Shown here piece by piece: positions 60,560 to 64,000 of a DNA stretch of 64,000 bases. Source of the DNA: Actimicrobium sp035984655 (GTDB taxonomy: Bacteria > Pseudomonadota > Gammaproteobacteria > Burkholderiales > Burkholderiaceae_D). Below the pieces are notes generated by a model. It saw nothing but the letters and a program-made list of their open reading frames with translations, was not told the DNA's origin and did not search any database. The stretch covers positions 20,333 to 84,332 of the forward strand of contig NZ_JAXCHT010000021.1 of the NCBI RefSeq assembly GCF_035984655.1. The letters are read 5' to 3'. The translations under genes and the position numbers were made by a program. The first letter of the stretch is position 1. Every line of letters begins with the position of its first letter.

Positions 60560-61927
60560 TCAGGCCACGCGAATGAGTTTCTTGTTGACGAACTCCTGGA
60601 TGCCTGCGGCCGATAATTCCCGTCCATAGCCGGAGCGCTTGATGCCGCCAAACGGCAATTCCGGACTCGACATGGCCGGACGGTTGATGAACACCATGCC
60701 GGTCTCGATCTGGCTTGCAACGCGCTTGCCGCGCTCAATATCGCGGGTGAAGACGGAGCCGCCCAGGCCGAACGGCGAATCGTTGGCCAGCGCGATCGCG
60801 GCCGCTTCGTCGCGCACCCGGAAGAACAACGCGACCGGTCCAAAGAACTCTTCGTTGTAGGTCGGATTGCGGCGGTCGATACCACTGAGGACGGTCGGTT
60901 GCATGAAGGCGCCCGGATGGTCGGCGCGACCGCCACCCATCAACGTCAGCGCGCCGCCATCGACTGCGCGCTGCACCTGATCGAGCAATTTTTCCAGCGC
61001 CGCGGTCGACGATAACGGCGCCAGCTTGGTGGCTTCGTCCAGTGGATCTCCCGCCTTGAACTCGCCCAGTGCCGTCGTGAAAGCCGTCAGGAATGCATCG
61101 GCCACCGCCTCGACCACGATAAAGCGTTTCGAGGCCGTGCAAGCCTGTCCGGAATTGCGCATCCTTCCCGCCACGGCATACTTCACCGCATCATCCAGGT
61201 TGGCATCGTCGAGCACGATGAAGGCATCGCTGCCACCCAGTTCCATCGTCGATTTCTTGAGGTTGTGGCCGGCCCGGCCGGCGACGATAGCACCGGCGGC
61301 TTCGCTACCGGTGAGCGCCACGCCACGCACACGCGGATCATCAATCACCTGGGCCACCTGATCCTTGGAGATGAACAGGTTGGTGTAGGCGCCGCTTGGT
61401 GCGCCGGCTTCCTGCATCAGGCGTTCATAGGCCAGCGCACACTGCGGCACATTCGACGCATGCTTGACCATCACCACATTGCCGGCCATCAGATTCGGCG
61501 CGGCGAAGCGGGCGACCTGGTAATACGGAAAGTTCCACGGCTCGACGCCGAACAGCACGCCGATCGGACTGCTTTCGACAAGTGCCTCGCCGGACCTGGT
61601 GGGCAGTTTCTCCGGCGCCAGAAAGTTTTCGCCATGCTCGGCGTAGTAGTCGAGCACGGCGGCGGTCAATTCCACTTCGGCGCGACTTTGCGCAATCAGC
61701 TTGCCCATCTCGAGCGTGACCAGGCGCGCGAATTCGTCGGTGCGTTCGCGCAGGATGGCGGCTGCGCGCGAGAGAACATCGGCCCGCTCCGCGAAGGGCT
61801 TGCGCGACCAGACCTGCTTGAAACACACATCGGCCGCAGCAATTTTTTGTTCCAGGGTAGCGCCATCGCACTCATCGAAGCTGGCGAGAATTTTTCCATC
61901 GTAGGGGTTGGTGCTCTGGTAGGCCAT
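60560..61927 (-). CDS. NAD(P)-dependent succinate-semialdehyde-type dehydrogenase
   Basis: A 455-residue aldehyde dehydrogenase of the Sad/GabD class. The catalytic Cys is in RNSGQACTASKRF, the general base Glu in MELGGSDAFIV, and the cofactor segment in GVEPWNFPYYQVARFAAPNL (in part). The C-terminal PELPFGGIKRSGYGREL is the typical end of the YneI/Sad group, which oxidises succinate semialdehyde in 4-aminobutyrate breakdown. The start MAYQSTNPYD fits the family; the open frame upstream lacks coding logic. It is convergent with the ABC importer. Confidence 0.9.
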   Translation of the reverse strand: MAYQSTNPYDGKILASFDECDGATLEQKIAAADVCFKQVWSRKPFAERADVLSRAAAILRERTDEFARLVTLEMGKLIAQSRAEVELTAAVLDYYAEHGENFLAPEKLPTRSGEALVESSPIGVLFGVEPWNFPYYQVARFAAPNLMAGNVVMVKHASNVPQCALAYERLMQEAGAPSGAYTNLFISKDQVAQVIDDPRVRGVALTGSEAAGAIVAGRAGHNLKKSTMELGGSDAFIVLDDANLDDAVKYAVAGRMRNSGQACTASKRFIVVEAVADAFLTAFTTALGEFKAGDPLDEATKLAPLSSTAALEKLLDQVQRAVDGGALTLMGGGRADHPGAFMQPTVLSGIDRRNPTYNEEFFGPVALFFRVRDEAAAIALANDSPFGLGGSVFTRDIERGKRVASQIETGMVFINRPAMSSPELPFGGIKRSGYGRELSAAGIQEFVNKKLIRVA

Positions 61928-62172
61928 GGGTTCTTTCTGATTGGATTCCGGTTGATGGCTGATCATGGCAAGTCGGTCACGGTCACGCTGTGCGTCAGCG
62001 CACATTCGAGCCTGAACAGGTTGCGTTGGCGCGGGATGCCTTGGCGGGCCGCGTCGCGAAGCGTCACGCCGCCGGCGCGCGACCGTGCGATGTTTTTGGG
62101 GGCAGCGCAAACAACCTGCAATCAGGGTGTCCTGCAAATTGCGTTTTCTTCCACGACTTCTAGACTGAATGA

Positions 62173-62185
62173 CCGACATTGTCGG
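62173..62185. promoter_or_regulatory. 13-bp palindrome upstream of a small gene
   Basis: CCGACATTGTCGG is a perfect palindrome with a single central base, 33 bp before the start at 62219. Its right half TTGTCGG could overlap a -35 box, so a repressor or activator site is plausible. Confidence 0.4.
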
Positions 62186-62218
62186 CTTTACATTACAACC
62201 AGAAGACAGGAGATAGCC

Positions 62219-62533
62219 ATGTCCATGATGATTCAGTTTGTCTTTAAAGCACTGCCTGGCAGTGACATGCCAACGATTACCGAAAATGTGAAAGCTGCTG
62301 CACAGCTGTGGAAAAAACACGGCGCCGGAGAGGTGTCGTTCTGGATGGTCACGCTCGGTGAGGTTGGCAACATGGCGGTCACCGTGCCATTCGATAATTA
62401 CGGGGCCTACGGCCATTGCTATGACAGCCTGATCGAGGACCCCGAGTTCAGGAAATGGCAAGCGGACTCGGTCAAGGCGGGCATGACGGAGTGGGTACGC
62501 TCGAACATGGCGCGAAAAATCTCGCTCGGTTGA
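62219..62533 (+). CDS. Conserved small protein, probable dimeric alpha/beta-barrel fold
   Basis: A 104-residue cytosolic protein starting MSMMIQFVFKALPGSDM behind CAGGAGA. The pattern of strand, helix (ITENVKAAAQLWKKHGAGEV), paired strands (FWMVTLGEVGNMAVTVPFDN) and helix (EFRKWQADSVKAGMTEWV) suits a ferredoxin-like dimeric alpha/beta barrel similar to EthD/NIPSNAP-like proteins. The function is not recognised. It stands alone downstream of a 13-bp palindrome and ends just before a hairpin. Confidence 0.7.
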   Translation: MSMMIQFVFKALPGSDMPTITENVKAAAQLWKKHGAGEVSFWMVTLGEVGNMAVTVPFDNYGAYGHCYDSLIEDPEFRKWQADSVKAGMTEWVRSNMARKISLG

Positions 62534-62543
62534 GGCAGGTAAT

Positions 62544-62568
62544 GGTCGGGCCGGAGGCCGGCCTGACC
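62544..62568. terminator. Hairpin between convergent small genes
   Basis: GGTCGGGCCGG (62544-62554) and CCGGCCTGACC (62558-62568) pair with one mismatch around AGG. It lies between the ends of the genes at 62533 (+) and 62579 (-), so it can serve both; no T-run on either side. Confidence 0.5.
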
Positions 62569-62578
62569 CGGTCTGCGA

Positions 62579-62743
62579 TTACTTGACGACCTTGTGGCCG
62601 ACGTGATCGTTGCGACCATCGTTCTTGTGCCGGCCAATCACTTCTTCCTGCTCGGCCTTCTGCTTCTCCTGTTTCACTTCATCGTTCTTCGGCGGTGGAA
62701 TGTGCGCCGTGTTGCTTTCGTGCAGATCATTGGGTTTGGTCAT
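62579..62743 (-). CDS. Small hydrophilic protein (54 aa)
   Basis: A 54-residue reading frame begins with ATG at 62743 behind AGGAGC at good spacing and ends with TAA. It starts MTKPNDLHESNTAHIPPPKN, has a Lys/Glu/Gln helix (KQEKQKAEQEEVIGRHK) and ends GHKVVK. Strong RBS, clear codon pattern and a convergent hairpin after it support a real gene. Predicted soluble and largely disordered; function unknown. Confidence 0.65.
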   Translation of the reverse strand: MTKPNDLHESNTAHIPPPKNDEVKQEKQKAEQEEVIGRHKNDGRNDHVGHKVVK

Positions 62744-62942
62744 GGTGGGCTCCTGGGGTGAGCCGGCGTTCGTCAGTCTTGTGACGATCCGGTACCAACA
62801 AGGTACTCCCGCTGCGTGGATGGCACCAGTGCGGTCGCGAACATAAGGAATGCGCGGCCGGAATTCGGGAACGGAAATATCAGGCTGCCGGAGCAGACCG
62901 GTGGCGGTGTTCTGAACGATCTTGCCCGAGAAACGGCTTGCC

Positions 62943-62962
62943 GCCCACCTGGTCGGGTGGGC
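62943..62962 (-). terminator. Possible terminator of the lipoprotein pair
   Basis: GCCCACC and GGTGGGC pair around six bases, 20 bp after the stop of the lipoprotein gene on the minus strand. The following T content is low. Confidence 0.35.
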
Positions 62963-62981
62963 ACTGTTCGAGCAGGGAGGC

Positions 62982-63557
62982 TTATTTGATGGCCTGTTGA
63001 AAATCCCGATCGGAAACCACTTTTCCGATTAACTGCTTGATTGCATTGGCGTAGTTTCTCTGCGCAGCCGGAATGGCAATCGCGCCGACAAAAGAGGACT
63101 CCCAAGTGGTATCTACACTGAATGTCTTGTTAAAAATCCTGCTGTTGTCACGCATGACTTGGACGCGTGCACTGATGTTTGCGGTGCCCGTGCTAATGCC
63201 GGAATCGAGACTATTTTTCAGTAACTCGCCACTAATCACTGCGCCGGTTTTATCACTCAGTTTTCCACCGCTTTCGAGTTCGATGCGCAACGCCTCCTTG
63301 ATATATTCGGAATAGGAATCGCCATACGGTGACGAGAATGTTCCGCCGCGAATGCTGATGTGATTCAGGCTGTCATCCTTGGCATTGAATTGTCCGACAG
63401 TTGCACCGCCGCCGGGATTCGCCTGCAGGGTTCTTGTATTCTTGATCGTCGCCTGATAATTGGGTGCGACCGCAGCGCATCCTGTCAACGCCATGCCGGC
63501 AGCGATCATGGCCAGCATTGTCATGCGTCGCAGTAAAGATGTTAAATGGTTCGTCAT
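62982..63557 (-). CDS. Putative lipoprotein of unknown function
   Basis: A 191-residue protein with a lipoprotein signal (MTMLAMIAAGMALTGC; lipobox LTGC). The mature part includes FNAKDDSLNHISIRGGTFSS, EYIKEALRIELESGGKLSDK and GTANISARVQVMRDNSRIFN, a pattern like YajG-type envelope lipoproteins. The start ATG overlaps the preceding gene stop by four bases (ATGA), so it is the second gene of a pair. GC is lower than the window average. Role unknown. Confidence 0.72.
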   Translation of the reverse strand: MTNHLTSLLRRMTMLAMIAAGMALTGCAAVAPNYQATIKNTRTLQANPGGGATVGQFNAKDDSLNHISIRGGTFSSPYGDSYSEYIKEALRIELESGGKLSDKTGAVISGELLKNSLDSGISTGTANISARVQVMRDNSRIFNKTFSVDTTWESSFVGAIAIPAAQRNYANAIKQLIGKVVSDRDFQQAIK

Positions 63558-63946
63558 TTGGCAAATTCTCCGTTTTTGGACATGTCGTTTAATAAATTCA
63601 GAACCAGGCCTTCAGTCATCTGACGGGCTGCTGCGTTCTTTTCCCCCTTGGGCACCGCAACCAACCCTTTTGGCGCGTCAGCGTTGCCAATCGTCGTATG
63701 AATTGCGTGCCTGTAGACGTGTTTGATTTCGTTGTTCGTGGCGGTGACGTAGATGGTGTTCATGATGTAGCCATCGGTAACGGTGCTTCCTGCCAGTCCG
63801 AGGGTAAGACCGGTGGCAAAGCCCTTGCCGAAGGCATCCTTATCCACGGGAATATTGTCAATTGTGATAAACAATTTATTCTCTGATACTGCCGGCGTCA
63901 CTAAAACCACCTCGTTATACACAAGTGCGCCCCACCCACGCCACAC
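63554..63946 (-). CDS. Hypothetical protein, N-terminus uncertain
   Basis: A 130-residue frame from GTG at 63946 (MWRGWGALVYNEVVLV) to TGA overlapping the next lipoprotein gene. It contains a Gly-rich hydrophobic stretch (GKGFATGLTLGLAGSTVTDG) and ends LLNDMSKNGEFAK. No signal peptide is visible, though the partner is a lipoprotein; the frame is closed by a TGA at 63965-63967, so the true N-terminus may be lost by a frameshift or this GTG is the real start. Function not recognised. Confidence 0.55.
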   Translation of the reverse strand: MWRGWGALVYNEVVLVTPAVSENKLFITIDNIPVDKDAFGKGFATGLTLGLAGSTVTDGYIMNTIYVTATNNEIKHVYRHAIHTTIGNADAPKGLVAVPKGEKNAAARQMTEGLVLNLLNDMSKNGEFAK

Positions 63947-64000
63947 GAGAATTCCCGCATACGTTCAATAAATTAGCGCATCCCTTGTAAACTGGGCAGA

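Overview
The window is GC-rich, densely coded Gram-negative chromosome. Most likely it comes from a betaproteobacterium of the order Burkholderiales, with an Oxalobacteraceae-like gene set. The pointers are the queG / tsaE-amiC / mutL-miaA housekeeping neighbourhood, a 3-hydroxybutyrate oligomer hydrolase (PHB metabolism), a TRAP C4-dicarboxylate system, a MutL of the endonuclease-bearing type, PEP-CTERM sorting and several chemoreceptors. Genus assignment is inference from gene content only.

Layout. 1-5850: an oligopeptide ABC operon with two tandem binding proteins (the first cut by the window edge), two permeases and one fused double ATPase. 5851-6280: a 250-bp-period repeat block of REP-like palindromes; a fourth copy of the unit lies at 31.5 kb. 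6377-9596: a small exported protein and a TldD/TldE-type protease pair. 9580-17380: queG (reverse strand), a PAS/sigma-54 activator followed by a lipoprotein 3HB-oligomer hydrolase, tsaE-amiC, and an exported protein. 17551-23183: a chemoreceptor, a DedA protein, mutL-miaA and an elongator tRNA-Met with its own promoter and terminator. 23380-29033: a MacB/FtsX-type ABC exporter facing an exported DUF1579-like protein and a LytS/LytTR two-component pair. 29292-30716: three small envelope proteins rich in histidine. 30790-35275: a SRAP protein, a REP unit, and an RHS protein without its usual C-terminal core, followed by a lower-GC immunity-like gene.

35559-39847: an RND efflux pump (transporter and adaptor). 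40089-45748: a DctSR-like two-component system divergent from a complete TRAP transporter (dctPQM). 46330-49561: a porin, a small phosphate-binding-like protein interrupted by an in-frame TAG, and a second chemoreceptor. 49759-49996: two overlapping tiny reading frames ending in a textbook terminator. 50025-54123: ogt, xerD, a charged small protein, an endonuclease/exonuclease/phosphatase protein, ybaK and plsY. 54302-57295: a PEP-CTERM protein with an unusual C-terminal extension, a Na+/H+ antiporter and tsaD. 57580-60549: a nitrate/taurine-type ABC importer. 60560-63946: a succinate-semialdehyde-type dehydrogenase, small conserved proteins and a lipoprotein pair at the window edge.

There is no prophage, transposase, CRISPR array or rRNA. 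Most of the window is ordinary chromosome. The less ordinary parts are the REP family, the TldD/TldE locus with its small exported neighbour, the His-tailed envelope cluster, the RHS remnant with an orphan immunity-like gene, the TAG-interrupted binding protein, the overlapping mini-frames at 49.8 kb, and the extended PEP-CTERM tail.
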